A program made the translations under genes and the position numbers. Of a stretch of 64,000 bases of DNA, positions 21,650 through 32,694 are shown one piece after another. Origin of the DNA: Penium margaritaceum (lineage: Eukaryota; Streptophyta; Zygnematophyceae; Desmidiales; Peniaceae). A model generated the notes under the pieces. That model searched no databases. It saw only the letters and a program-made list of their open reading frames with translations, and was not told where the DNA came from. The first letter of the stretch is position 1. Every line of letters starts with the position of its first letter. Location: the NCBI GenBank assembly GCA_023375785.1, contig SZWC01004865.1, positions 30,862-94,861 on the forward strand, in the 5' to 3' direction.

Positions 21650-22124
21650 TGACTAAGTCCCCGACTAACAAAATGTACTAGTGAGTTTCGGACATCGAGC
21701 CAGGTTCTTGGCCAAGTTCCTCAGTAACAACCTGCACTTCTGGATCCGGTGGATGATCCGCCGGATCAGGTGGATCATCCACCGGACGCCTCAGCAGGCC
21801 TATCCGAGCAATTTCTCCAGATGGTATTTTTGTTACTCGGTCCGGTCGATTATCGATCGGATTTCGAGTCGTAGCCGGCTCCAAGAGCTGCTGCGCACAC
21901 CCCAACTTTGGAAGGCCATATCTCCCTCGATACTTGTCCGATTCTGGCAAACCAACTTCCACCGCATTTAGCGACTCATCAAATTAACGGGGCAATCTTC
22001 CATTTGAGGATTCAAGCAATCCTCAGGTCGCCAGATCCGCTGACGCGGAGTTTCCACTTCCTTGCAGCTCGTCGGCGCCTCCCGGCGCAGCACTTGGGCA
22101 TGCGGAGGGGCAATTTTTCCAACA
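21650..22124 (-). repeat. 3' LTR of C2, truncated
   Basis: Begins on the minus strand with TGTTGGAAAAATTGCCCC at 22124, after a purine tract, and matches 25545-25075. Similarity ends near 21650, so the R/U5 half is lost. Contains the CCGGTGGATGATCCGCCGG imperfect inverted repeat typical of this family. Confidence 0.8.
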
Positions 22125-23180
22125 TTCTCCCCCTTGCACCTGCCATGCTTGCTGCTCCTGCTTGCTCTCACTCATCTTCTGTTGCGCCCTCCAACCCATC
22201 ATAGCTGGTAATCCAAATTCTGGCCACACTCATCGCGTGCCGGTCCGCGGGTTGCGCTTCGGTCAAGCCATCCGCAAGCATGTTATGCGTGCTTCAATGC
22301 TGTAGCACCACCTGCCCCTTCTCGACCATGTCCTGTGCGTAGTGATAACGCACGTCGATGTGCTTCGTCCTCTTGTGTTGCGTCGGGTTGTTGGTCACCA
22401 AGATGGAGCCGGTGTTGTCCTCTTACACCACCGTAGGCTCTAGCTGCAGCACGCCCAGCTCCCCCAGCAACCTGCGGAGCCACACCACCTCCTTGACCGC
22501 CTCGGCCAGCGTGATGTACTCAGCTTCCACTGTGGAGGTGGCAACATAGTCTTGCTTCCTGCTGCACCATGAGATCGCTGCACCAGCGAGGAAGAACACA
22601 TAGCTGGATGTGGACTTCCACTTGTCCACATCCCCAGCGTAGTCTACATTCGTATAGCAGACAAGACGCAAGGGGTCCGCCCGCCCCTTACCGTCGAACC
22701 TTAGGCGCACGTGTCGTGTTGCCTGCAAATAGCAGAGGATGCGCTTGACCGCCTGCCAGTGTCGTGGCCCTGGATCAGCCACGTACCTGCTCACTTGGCC
22801 CACCGCGTAGGCCAGGTCCGGCCGAGTCGCCACTATGGCGTACATGAGGCTGCCCACCGCCAATTGGTAGGGCACCCCTCCTATATCCTCCCGCTCTTCT
22901 TTTGTTTGTGGCACCATTGCCGCACTCAGTTCACAGGTCGTGGAGACCGGACTGTAGACTGGTTTGCAGTCCTCCATGCCGTACCGCTTTCGCACATCGG
23001 CCACGTATTTGGCCTGTCCAAGCTCAAGCGTGCACGCCCTCCGGTATCGCGCAATGCTCACCGCGAGGTAGAACTCATGCTCCCCCATGTCCGACATTTG
23101 GAACCTGCTGCTCTGCTGCTCTTTCACCTGCTAAAGCCTATAGAGTTGTGAGGAGCAAAAGATCATATCGTCCACCTAGA
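22125..23180 (-). pseudogene. C2 RT C-terminal part and RNase H
   Basis: The RT box reads L-stop-VDDMI because Tyr is TAG (23176-23178). The frame 23127-22423 covers SRFQMSDMGEHEFYLAVS, CKPVYSPVSTTCEL, GSLMYAIVATRPDLAYAVG and RNase H up to TSTVEAEYITLAEAVKEVVW. After the stop at 22423 it continues E-D-N-T-G-S-I and RTKHIDVRYHYAQDMV. Confidence 0.85.
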
Positions 23181-23325
23181 GTGCAACAATCTGATGCAGC
23201 TTCTTGCTATGTTGCACTTACACGATGTGATCTGCCTCACAGCCCTTGAAGCTGAGTTGTGCCGTGAAGCTGTCCATTTGTTGGTACTAGCATCGGGGTG
23301 ATTTTTTTAGCCTGTACAAGGACTT

Positions 23326-24547
23326 CTACAACTTGCACACCTTGCCCTCCAGCACCTCCACCCCCTTCGGTACCTCTATGTAGATTTCTTTGTCGATGAT
23401 GCCATTGAGGAAGGCCGTCTTTCTGTCCATCTGGTGGAGCTCCATATCCTTCGCGGCTGCCACCGCAAGGATCGCCCGGATGCTTGTGAACTTGGCGATG
23501 GGGGCGAACGTCTCATTGTAGTGCTCGCCCTTACGTTGTGCATACCCCTTTGCCACGAGCCGCACCTTGTACTTGTCAACCACACCTTCCTCTGTGAACT
23601 TGGTCTTGAATACCCACATGGAGCCGATGACCTTGGCGTCTCTTGGCCTGTCAACCAGCTGCCACGTGTCTTTTTCAGTAATGGACGCCAACTCCGACTT
23701 GATGGCGGCATCCCACTGCTGCCCCTCGGGCCGCGCAAGCGCCTCTTGCACGGTCGTCAGCTCCGATGATGCAGCCAACATGCACCGCATCATGCCGATC
23801 CATCAACCGGTGCCTGTGTCAAAACGCTTCCCCGCTCTCTGCTACCTCCCGCTATGGCGCGGCAGTTTTGGTGGCATCTTGTCGCTCTGCTGCAATCCTT
23901 CCAACCTTGCCCGCTCCGGTGAGTCATCAACTGGACGGCTCTCCAAGGATTCCTCCCGCTCCGGTGAACCATGAACCGGACGGGCGATGCGTCCGGAGGA
24001 TTTTTCTCCGATGCCCGACACGAGCTCTGCCCATAGTACGCGCTTTGGCACCCGCGGTGCCTCCTTCAAAGGATCATTCCGCCGGATCTCCAACGTAACT
24101 GCATCATCGTCGGAGTCCTCCACGTCAGCTGCTGCACCTGCTGCACCGCCGCGCTCCGACGCCATATCATCGACCTCCACGTCCTCCGGTTCCTCCTCAT
24201 AGTCAAGGAGCTGGAATCACTCCCTCTGTTTTGGAGTGTTCATGACGCTCATGTCGTTAATGCTGCTGTTGAAGCTCAGCTGCTCGTCGAACTCAACGTC
24301 ACAGCTGGAGATGATCTCTTGCGTCCGCGGGTCCTAGAGCCGATACGGTTTTTGCGTGCTCTCGTAGCTGAGGAGCATTTGCCTGCGGTTCCAGCTTTCT
24401 GTCGCGTCGTTGTGCCACCTGCAACATCGCATGCGCCTTGCACCCGAACACCTTCAGGTGCGCCACGATTTGCTTGCGCCTGCTCCAAACCTCTTGCGGC
24501 GTCTTCCTGCCGTCCTTACCCTTTAGCACCGCTGTTGGGGTTTTCAA
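23326..24547 (-). pseudogene. C2 integrase tail, linker and RT N-terminal part
   Basis: From 24547: KTPTAVLKGKDGRKTPQEVW and HLKVFGCKAHAML (integrase C-terminus), an acidic Ser/Glu/Asp linker (24180-23842), then ARPEGQQWDAAIKSELASI, WQLVDRP, WVFKTKFTEEGVVDKYKVRL, FAPIAKFTSIR and HQMDRKTAFLNGIIDKEIYI. Stops and frameshifts separate the pieces. The linker-RT part closely matches C1. Confidence 0.85.
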
Positions 24548-25545
24548 AAGGAATCCGCGTGGTGCGGTCCTGACGTTGGTCTGATAGACTCTATTGGTTC
24601 ACGTCTACTGTTTTGGGCGAATCTGAGACTGAGCGTGAGCTTTCTGGTCGCCTCACGCTATGTGAGTAGGATTCTTAGAGACAGACAACTTTGCGAAGGG
24701 AATAACGTCATTTTGCGTTTGTTGTTGAGCATGAACTTGATCACAACATTTATAGGGCTAGTCATGAGCTCTCCAACGTACCAAAATGTGCGCAATTTGG
24801 CCAAGCGTAGCCCAAGTTCCGCTTGCCGAAGCGCAGGTTTCACCCACCACAGAAGCCTGACACCGCCACTCGCCTTCCTTTACGTGCGCTTCGCACGTAA
24901 AGGAAGGATGGCGTCTTCCTTTACGTGCGAAGCGCCTTTCCCGAGGCGCATATCCCATTGCACATGGTGTGGGGATCCCCTGCACTTTTTCCACGCACCC
25001 TACCCACTTTTGGGTCGCATTTGGTGATGGGGTGTGACGAGGTTAAAAAACCTGTCCGCGGACCTGTAGTCAAAATTTTGACCAAGTCCCCGAGTAACAA
25101 AATGTACTACTGAGTTTCGGACACCGAGCCAGGTTTTTGGCCAAGTCCCTCAGTGACAACCTGCACTTCTCGATCCGGTGGAGGATCCGCCGGATCAGGT
25201 GGATCGTCCACCGGATGCCCCGGCAGGCCTATCGGAGCAATTTCTCCAGATGTTGTTACTCGATCCGGTCGATTATCGACCGGATATCGAGTCGCAGCCG
25301 GCTCCCAGAGTCGCTGCGCACACGCCAACTTTGGAAGGCCATATCTCCCTCGATACTTATCTGATTCCGACAAAACAACTTCCACCGGATTCAACAACTC
25401 GTCAAATTTACGGGGCATTCATCCATTTCAGGATTCGAGCAATAATTGAGTTGCCAGATCTGCCGGCTCGGAGTTTCCACTTTCTGGCGGCTCGTCAGCG
25501 CCTCCCGGCGCCGCACTTGGGCATATGGAGGGGCAATTTTTCAAA
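24545..25545 (-). repeat. LTR shared by C1 (3') and C2 (5')
   Basis: About 1,000 bp. On the minus strand it starts near 25545 after a purine-rich tract and ends at 24545 beside C2's integrase. It matches both the C1 5' LTR (outside the solo-LTR insertion) and the C2 3' LTR. It carries a unique 16-bp-stem hairpin at 24873-24907. Confidence 0.8.
24748..24754 (-). promoter_or_regulatory. TATA box in C-family LTR
   Basis: TATAAAT on the minus strand, about 790 bp into the LTR and 200 bp before its end, a normal position for a Copia promoter. The same box is conserved in the C1 5' LTR. Confidence 0.55.
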
Positions 25546-25589
25546 ATTCTCCTCCTTCCACCTGCCATGCCCGCTGCTCCTTCTTGCTC

Positions 25590-26720
25590 TCACGCATCTT
25601 CCGGTGCACCCTCCAGCCCATCATAGTTGGTAATCCCATGTCCGGCCACGCTCATCGCGTGTCGGTCCACGGGTTGCACTTTGGTCAAGCAATCCGCAAG
25701 CATGTTGTGCGTGTTGCAGTGCTGCAGCACCACCTGCCCCTTCTTGACCATGTTCCGTGCGTAGTGATAACGCACGTCGATGTGCTTTGTCCTCCTGTGC
25801 TGCGTCGGGTTGTTGGTCAGCGAGATGGAGCCGGTGTTGTCCTCTTGCACCACTGTAGGCTCCAGTTGCAGCACGCCTAGCTCCCAGAGCAACCTGCGGA
25901 GCCACACCGCCTCCTTCAATGCCTCGGCCAGTGTAATGTACTCAGCTTCCACTGTGGAGGTGGCGACGCAGTCCTGCTTTGTGCTACACCACGAGACTGC
26001 TGCACCAGCGAGGAAGAGCACATAGTTGGATGTGGACTTCCGCTTGTCCACATCCCGAGCATAGTCTGCATCCGTGTAGCAGACCAGACGCAAAGGGTCC
26101 ACCCACCCTTTGCCATCGAACCTCAGGCGCGTGTGTTGCGTCGCCTGCAGGTACCAAAGCATGCGCTTGACCGCCTGCCAGTGTAGTGGCCCTAGATCGG
26201 CCACATACCTGCTTACTTGGCCCTTAGCGTAGGCCAAGTCTGGTCGAGTCGTAACCATGGCATACATGAGGCTGCCCACCGTCGATTTGTAAGGCACCCC
26301 TACCATATCCTCTCGTTCTTCTTTTGTTTGCGGCGCCATTGCCGCCCTTAGTTCACAGGTCGTGGAGACCGGACTCCACACTGGTTTGCAGTCCTCCATG
26401 CTGTACCGGTTCAGCACCTCGGCCACGTATTTGGCCTGACCCAACTCAAGCATGCGCGTCCTCCAGTTCTGCGTAATACTCACCCCGAGATAGAACTCCA
26501 GCTCTCCCATGTCCGACATCTGGAACCTGCTGCTCTCCTGCTCTTTCAGCTGTTGTAAGCTCGGCAGGTCTGAGGAGCACAAGATCAGATCGTCCACGTA
26601 TAGTGCGACAATCTAATGGAGCTTCTTGTTGCACCGCACGTACACGTTGTGATTCGTCTCACAGCGCTTGAAGCCGAGTTGTTCCATGAAGCTGTTCATC
26701 TGTTGGTACAAGCATCGGGG
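25590..26720 (-). pseudogene. C1 RT C-terminal part and RNase H
   Basis: 335 open codons from 26597. The RT catalytic LYVDDLILCSSD is intact just before and within the start; then MSDMGELEFYLGVSITQ, CKPVWSPVSTTCEL, GSLMYAMVTTRPDLAY. RNase H follows: CYTDADYARDVDKRKSTSNY, STVEAEYITLAEALKEAVW, QEDNTGSISLTNNPTQH, RTKHIDVRYHYARNMV and ADCLTK. This is the longest intact enzymatic stretch in the window; a stop at 26726 and one at about 26615 lie upstream. Confidence 0.88.
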
Positions 26721-26726
26721 CGATTG

Positions 26727-28096
26727 TTATAGCCCATACAAGGACTTCCGCAGCTTACACACCTTGCCCTCCGGTGCCTCCACCCCCTCTCGCACCATGT
26801 AGATTTCTTTGTCGATGATGCCATTGAGGAAGGCCGTCTTTACGTTCATCTGGTGGAGCTCCATATCCTTCGCGGCTGCCACCGCAAGGATCGCTCGGAT
26901 GCTTGTGAATTTGGCGATGGGGGCGAACGTCTCGTCGTAGTGTTCACCCTTACTCTGTGCGTACCCCTTTGCCACGAGCCGCGCCTTGTACTTGTCAACC
27001 ACACCTTGTTCGTGAACTTGGTCTTGAAGACCCACTTGGAGCCGATGACCTTGGCATCTTTCGGCCTGTCAACCAGCTGCCACATGTTGTTTTCTGCAAT
27101 GGACGCCAACTCCAACTTGATGGCGGCATCCCACTGCTTCCCCTCGGGCCGTGCAAGCGCCTCTTGCACGGTCGTTGGCTCCGTTGATGCAGCCAGTATG
27201 CACCGCGTCATGCCGATCCATTGACCGATTCCTGCATCGAAACGCTTCCCCGCTCTCCGCTGCCTCACGCTGCAGTGCACCAGTCTTGGCGGCGTCTCCT
27301 TGCTATGTTGCGATCCTTCCAACTCAGCCCACTCCGGTGAATCATCAACCGGATGGCTTCCCGAGGATTCCTCCCGCTCCAGTGAACCATCAACCGGACG
27401 GGCAGCGCGTCTGGAGGATTTTTCTCCGACGCCCAACGCGAACTCCGCCGGGAGTGCGCGCTTCGGCACCCGCTGTGCCTCCTTTGATGGATAATTCCAC
27501 TGGATCTCCAGCCCAGCTGCATCGTCATCGGAGTCCTCCGTGACGGGTGATGCACCTGCTACACCGCCACGCTCCGACACCGCATCATCGACCTCCGCGT
27601 CCGCCGGCTCCTCCTCGTAGTCAAGGAGTTGGAACCACTCCCCCTGTTTTGGAGTGTTCCCGACGCTCATGTCGTAGCAGCTGCTGTTGATGCACTGTTG
27701 CTCGTCAAACTTGACGTCACGGCTCCGGATGATCTCTTGCGTGCGCGGGTCCCAGAGTCGGTACGCCTTTTGCACACCCTCGTAGCCAAGGAACAAGTAC
27801 AACTTCACCCACGGTTCCATCTTGCTGTCGCGTTGTTGCGCCACCTGTACCATCGCGTGCGCCTTGCACCCAAACAGCTTCAGGTGCGCCACGTTTGGCT
27901 TGCGCCTGCTCCAAACCTCCTACAGCGTCTTCCAGACGCCCTTGCCTTTCAACACCGCTTTTGGGGTGACGGTGATGGTGTACCTCGATGTACGCACAGC
28001 CTCCGCCCAGAACCCTCGCGGCAACCCTGCATCCACAAGCATGGTCCGCACCATGTTGAGCAGCGTCTGGTTCACCCGCTCCGCCACTCCGTTGGA
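26727..28096 (-). pseudogene. C1 integrase end, linker and RT N-terminal part
   Basis: Continues the gag-integrase frame past the TAG at 28097 (Gln in relatives). The catalytic Glu motif reads NGVAERVNQTLLN, then FWAEAV, HLKLFGCKAHAMVQV and WDPRTQEIIRSRDVKFDE. An acidic linker leads to RT (KQWDAAIKLELASI). A one-base deletion near 27020 shifts frame; RT continues in 27035-26727 (VDKYKARLVAKGYAQ, HQMNVKTAFLNGIIDKEIY). Confidence 0.85.
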
Positions 28097-29860
28097 CTAT
28101 GCCCAGTACGACGTAGTGGGTTCCCACTTGATGCACTGCTGCTTCATCCACCCGCTACAGTCCACGTGCAATCCGCCATTGTCGCTCCGTAGCGCTTTGA
28201 CCTTCCGGCCAGTCTGCCTCTCCACCGTTGCAATGTACTCCTTCAGACGGTCCAGGACCTCGCCTTTCCGCTTCATGAAGTACACGTAGAGCTTCCTGCG
28301 GTAGTCGTCAATGAAAGTGAAGAAGTGTCTCAAGCCGCCGTTTGATGGCGTTTTGAACGGTCCGCACACGTAACTGTGCATGACCTCCAGCAGGTCCTTT
28401 GCACGAGCCTTGTTCTCGTTGAACGGCTTGCACCTCGCCTTGCCCAAAATGCAAGGCTCGCACTTTTTGTGCGCTGCTGCATCTGCTGCCGTGTGTGCAC
28501 TGTCGATGATGAGGCCGCGTACCATGTCGTGCTTCGCCATCTCCTTAACGGTTGCAGGCGGAGAATGCCCCAACCGTCGGTGCCAAAGCTCCAGATCAGC
28601 GCTTCCTCCTTTTGCCATGTTGACGACGCGCTCCTCCGAGTCTGCTGCATCCGATACCGCGGGGACCACCTTGGTCTCCACTATGTAGAGACCGCCCTCA
28701 CGCTTCGCCTCCAGCACGACCTTGCCGTCGCCGTCGATGCGCACCACTGTGCCTTTCCTGCGGAAGAGCACCTCATACACCTTGTCCATCAAGCAACTGA
28801 CACTCAAAATTTCAGCCAGGCCGGGGACGTGCTGCACATCATGGATTGTGCACAACTCCTTCTTACGGCCTACCACGACTTCCACCTCCACGTCTTCTTG
28901 GCCGGCCGCTGCCTCGACTTTGTCGTTCGCGACCACCATTGACTTGGAGGACTTCTCGTAGGTGACAAACCCCACCTTCTCGACTTGGGTGTGCTCCTCG
29001 GCCCCGGAATCCAGGCACCGCCTGTTGTCTTTCTTGAGGAAGTGGTTCTTTTTGCCGTTGAGGAGCGACCTGCCCTTGTTGTTTCTGCCGCCGATCTTCA
29101 CCTCCTCCGCGCACTCACGGGCCGAATGGCCCTCCTTGCCGCAGTTGCGGTACGCACCTTTCTTGGAGCCCTTCTTGTCGTCGCCCTTTCCGCCACTTCC
29201 CCGGCCCCCGCTTCCGCCACCACGCGATTTGGTGACAAGGGCCGATGAGGAAGACGAGGACTCCCCGCAGCTCCAGCGCTGTGCCTCGTTGCGGATGTAC
29301 TCTGCGACCGCGCCATAGTTGAGCTTGTCCTCCGACCATCCTCCAAGGACGGTGATGAGTGGACCCCAACTGTCAGGTAGGGCCATGAGGAGAGCCATCG
29401 CCTACAGCTACATGTTGATCTTCCACCCCACGTCGTTACATTGTGAGGTGAACGACTCGATCTACTGCATGGCGGAGATGACATCATCTCCCTCCTCGAT
29501 TCTCACCGTGAGGAGCCGCTTCATCACGAAGATTTTGTTCGCGAGCGACTTAGATTGGTGGATAGTGCAGAACTTTTGCCAAGCTTTGGCTGCCAGCTTG
29601 CAGCCTTGGAAGAAGCCCCACTGCGACTCGGCTGTCCCAGACACCAGGAGCATGAGCGCCTCCGTGTTCTTCTTTTTGAAGGCCTGCTTCTCCGCGTCCG
29701 TAGAAGTCGCCTCTGTGAGCACCTCCTTTCCCAACATGACATCCAGCAGCCCCTTATGTGGGAGGTGCAGTTCAAACTACCACCTCCATAGCCCGAAGCC
29801 CGGGCCGCCCGCATACTTCTAAATGGGCTGCGTCTCCTTCTGCACCATGTGCGCAGCAGC
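28097..29860 (-). pseudogene. C1 gag, protease and integrase core
   Basis: Gag is visible from about 29737 (MLGKEVLTEATSTDAEKQAF, HQSKSLANKIFVMKRLLTVR). The 433-codon frame from 29398 contains the nucleic-acid knuckle with Tyr replacing the first Cys (29150-29152), protease CLDSGAEEHT with intact Asp (29009-29011), the zinc domain ELWHRRLGHS ... CEPCILGKARC, and integrase with HSYVCGPF where the first catalytic Asp is Tyr (28370-28372), but LRSDNGG intact. It ends at TAG 28097. Confidence 0.85.
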
Positions 29861-30175
29861 TACTCCGACAAATTCTCATAACTTCACGGCGACGTCCAAG
29901 ATGACGATCCCATGCGATGCGGAAGACGTAAACGTTGGAGGTGTTCACACTTGTGGGCCCATAACCCTTTGTCAAGAGGAATCTGCGTGGTGTGGTCTTG
30001 AAGTTTTTCTGGTCAACTCTACTGGTTTACGTCTTCCTGTTTTGGGCGAATCTGAGACAGAGCGTGAGCTTTCTGGTCGCCTCATACTATGTGAGCAGGC
30101 ATTTAGAGACAGTCAATTTTGCGAAGGGAATAACGCAATCTTGCATTCGTTTTGGAGCATGGACATTATCACAAC

Positions 30176-30182
30176 ATTTATA
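30176..30182 (-). promoter_or_regulatory. TATA box in C1 5' LTR
   Basis: TATAAAT on the minus strand in the same context (CCCTATAAAT) as in the shared C LTR. Confidence 0.5.
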
Positions 30183-30567
30183 GGGCTAGTCATGATCTTT
30201 CCAACGCACTAAACTGTAGGCAATTTGGCCAAGCGTAGCCCAAGTTACGTTTGCCAAAGCGTTGGTCTCACCCCCCACAGAAGCCTGACGCCGCCACTCG
30301 CCGTGGTGCCTTCCTTCACGTGCGAAGCACCTTTCCCAAGGCGCAGATCCCATTGCACATGGTGTGAGGATCTCCTGCACTGTTTCCATGCTTCCTCCCC
30401 ACTTTTGGGTCGCGTTTGACGATGGGGTGTGACGAGGTTCGAAACCTGTCCGCGGACCTTCAGTCAAAATTTCGACGAAATCCCCGAGAAACAAAACGTA
30501 CTGCTGAGTTTCGGACGTCGAGCCAGGTTTTCGGCCAAGTCCCTCAGTAGCAACCTGCACTACAGTA

Positions 30568-31328
30568 TGTTCTTTCTGAGTCACTTGGTCTGAGGCTCCG
30601 GTCTAGAAAACAACACCGACATAATGGCAACTGCCGACCATCCAAGGGAATTTCACCCAAGGATCACGATCACCCCCAAGGAATTAACTATGCCTCTGGT
30701 GAGACCTAGCTACCCAGGTGCTTTCACTCAAGGTCTTAGGGGCTCTCGCCCTCTAAGCCTTCTTCTTCCTTGGTGTGAGAGCCCAACAAATTAAGTCAGC
30801 ACACTTACACGAGCAAGATTACAACCACCTTAGCAGTTCATATCAAGCTTAGTCTCAAGCTCACAGCTCAAACAAGAGACATCAAGTGAAGGAGTAGTTG
30901 AGACAATGGCAAGTACAAGGCATACATAGCTGAGGAGTGCCTTTGGCAGCCGAAGTGCGCACGCCTCAGCTAACCTGAAGCGCGCACGCCTCGGCAGATG
31001 TCACTCCTTAAATTAAGGAGGTCATCCCTTCAATCAGGGAAGACATCCCCTGATCCAAGGCACATCTTGCATCTTCCAATCCGACCGTTGGATCAGCCCG
31101 AAAATTGGACAGCTAACAGTTTGACACCTGCTCTTTCCATCCGTACGGTCAGATTGACAATCTGAATATCCATCATCAGAAAACCCAGGGGACTTATCCT
31201 TGAACAAGGACAGTGCATGCCTGGTCTGTTGAACAGGGGACTTGCTCCACATGAGCAGTGCATGCCTGGTCCGTCCACTACTTTCCAGTTCTGTAGACTA
31301 GTGGCCAAGGGGCATTCATATAACAACA
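30568..31328. mobile_element. Solo LTR with CAGTA target duplication
   Basis: 761 bp starting TGTTCTTTCTGAG and ending ATAACAACA, flanked by CAGTA at 30563-30567 and 31329-31333. The C-family LTR resumes exactly beyond it. TG...CA ends, a 5-bp duplication, absence of coding sequence and non-similarity to the other LTRs here identify a solo LTR of a fifth family left by LTR-LTR recombination. Orientation is unknown. Confidence 0.75.
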
Positions 31329-31712
31329 CAGTATCCGGTGGATGATCCGCCGGATCAGGTGGATCATCCACCGGATGCCTCAGCAGGCCTATCCAAGCAA
31401 TTTCTCCAGATGGTGTTTTTGTTGCTCGGTCCGGTTGATTATCGACCGGATTTCGAGTCGCAGCCGACTCCCAGATTCGCTGCACGCACCCCAACCTTGG
31501 AAGGCCATATCTCCCTCGATACTTGTCTGATGCCGGCGAATCAACTTCCACCGGATTTAGCAACTTGTCAATTTTATAGGAAAATCCTCCATGTGAGGAT
31601 CCAAGTGATCGTCAAGTTGTCAGATCCGCCGACGCGGAGTTTCCACTTCCTCGTGGCTCGTTGGCGCCTCCCGGCGCCATACTTGGGCATGCGGAGGGGC
31701 AATTTTTCAACA

Positions 31713-32465
31713 AAATGTTCTTCCATAAAAAATCACATGCAGAGAGAGTTAGAAAATGAAATGTTCACATCATGAATGCCTTCCGCGGCACACGACGATT
31801 GTCACACACAACGGTGCAAGGTCTGTCCTAAAACCGGCCTAAAAACACTGTTTTGACCGTAGCTCTACGCAGACAGATCAGAGCTCTACACCGTCTGATT
31901 CTAGAGATGCTGAATCTCAAGTCGGATGCTACGTCGGATCACACGCATAATTCCGGCACCGATTGGTGGACAGACAATGCAAAACATGTAAATGGGGCTC
32001 AATAGCCAGTCCACCAAGAAAAATCGAGCGTCTGTAGAAAAATCGCAAAGCACCCCGGCAAGCACCCATGACGTCGTGACAGCTCTCTAGCAGTTGCTAG
32101 TGGGTAGAGCCACCACTCATCGGTGCTCCGACGCCAGCTGCGTCCGCATCAAGGATAGGCTGCAAATAAGCTACTCAAGAGCCACTCCACCGAGACAACT
32201 TTAGCGTCTATAGACAAACTGCAAAGCACCCCGGCAAGTGCCCAGGACGTCGTGGCAACTCTCTGGCAGCTGCTAGTGGGTGGAGCCACCACTCGTTAGT
32301 GCTCTGATGCCAGTTGCGTTTGCATCAAAGATAGGCTGCGGAAAAACTGCAGAAGATCTGAGACAGTATCCACAACACCAGGGCAGTCGTCGGTCAGCTC
32401 CGAGAGGGTAGTCCACCACCTGCCGAAGCGCCGGTGCCTTCGGGGTCCACATCGGGGATCATGTT
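31713..32465 (-). repeat. Distal part of the A3 3' LTR
   Basis: Minus-strand similarity to A-family LTRs: GATCCCCGATGTGGACCC (from 32460), a GCATTGTCTGTCCACC box, ACGGTCAAAACAGTG and TAGGCCGGTTTTAGGACAG. It lacks the LTR start, which lies at 41459-41515, and its end, cut by C1 at 31712. It contains a 176-bp tandem duplication. Confidence 0.7.
31988..32339. repeat. 176-bp tandem direct duplication
   Basis: Units 31988-32163 and 32164-32339 align along their length with scattered substitutions; both end GATAGGCTGC and contain GCAAAGCACCCCGGCAAG. Only one equivalent is present in the A1/A2 LTRs. Confidence 0.7.
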
Positions 32466-32654
32466 GTCGCGCTCTCCTGTAAGGATAATGAGACGATTCT
32501 CACGCAACTTGTTTCACTCAAAACGGTGCAGATTTGAGGATGTTAGAGTTGGGTGAGTGACAGCCATGGATCGGCCGTCGCACTAGGCTAAGTCCTAGGA
32601 GAGAACAAGGAAGAGCTCTACGGGGTGGGACTCGCTATTCGAGCCCACCCTTCG

Positions 32655-32677
32655 GCCGGCGAGCGAAGCTCGCCGGC
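32655..32677. other. 10-bp perfect inverted repeat with 3-nt loop
   Basis: GCCGGCGAGC, loop GAA, GCTCGCCGGC. Very stable stem in the B2 left LTR; it could be an RNA hairpin or a polyadenylation/termination structure. Function unknown. Confidence 0.5.
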
Positions 32678-32694
32678 ACTTGGTTTTTCCGCGC

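Larger units (their letters stand above)
21650..25545 (-). mobile_element. Copia element C2, internally deleted
   Basis: Minus-strand Copia of a third family. 5' LTR 25545-24545, internal region 24540-22125, 3' LTR 22124-21650 (truncated, lacking about half). The internal region begins in the middle of integrase: PBS, gag, protease and the integrase core are missing. RT and RNase H remain but are broken. Confidence 0.82.
24545..31712 (-). mobile_element. Copia element C1
   Basis: Nearly full-length minus-strand Copia: 5' LTR 31712-29970 (split by a solo LTR), internal region 29969-25546, shared 3' LTR 25545-24545. It has the order gag, protease, integrase, RT, RNase H mostly in one frame. 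It is inserted in the 3' LTR of A3. Integrase lacks the first catalytic Asp. Confidence 0.88.
29970..31712 (-). repeat. 5' LTR of C1, split by a solo LTR
   Basis: Starts on the minus strand with TGTTGAAAAATTGCC at 31712 and ends near 29970 (TCTTGACA). Removing the 761-bp insertion and its duplication leaves about 980 bp, as expected from the 24545-25545 copy. Confidence 0.82.

Noticed and set aside
32305-32320. Primer-binding-like GGCATCAGAGCAC on the minus strand in the A3 LTR
   Set aside because: It lies inside the tandem duplication of the LTR, not at an LTR boundary, and matches TGGTATCAGAGC only in part.
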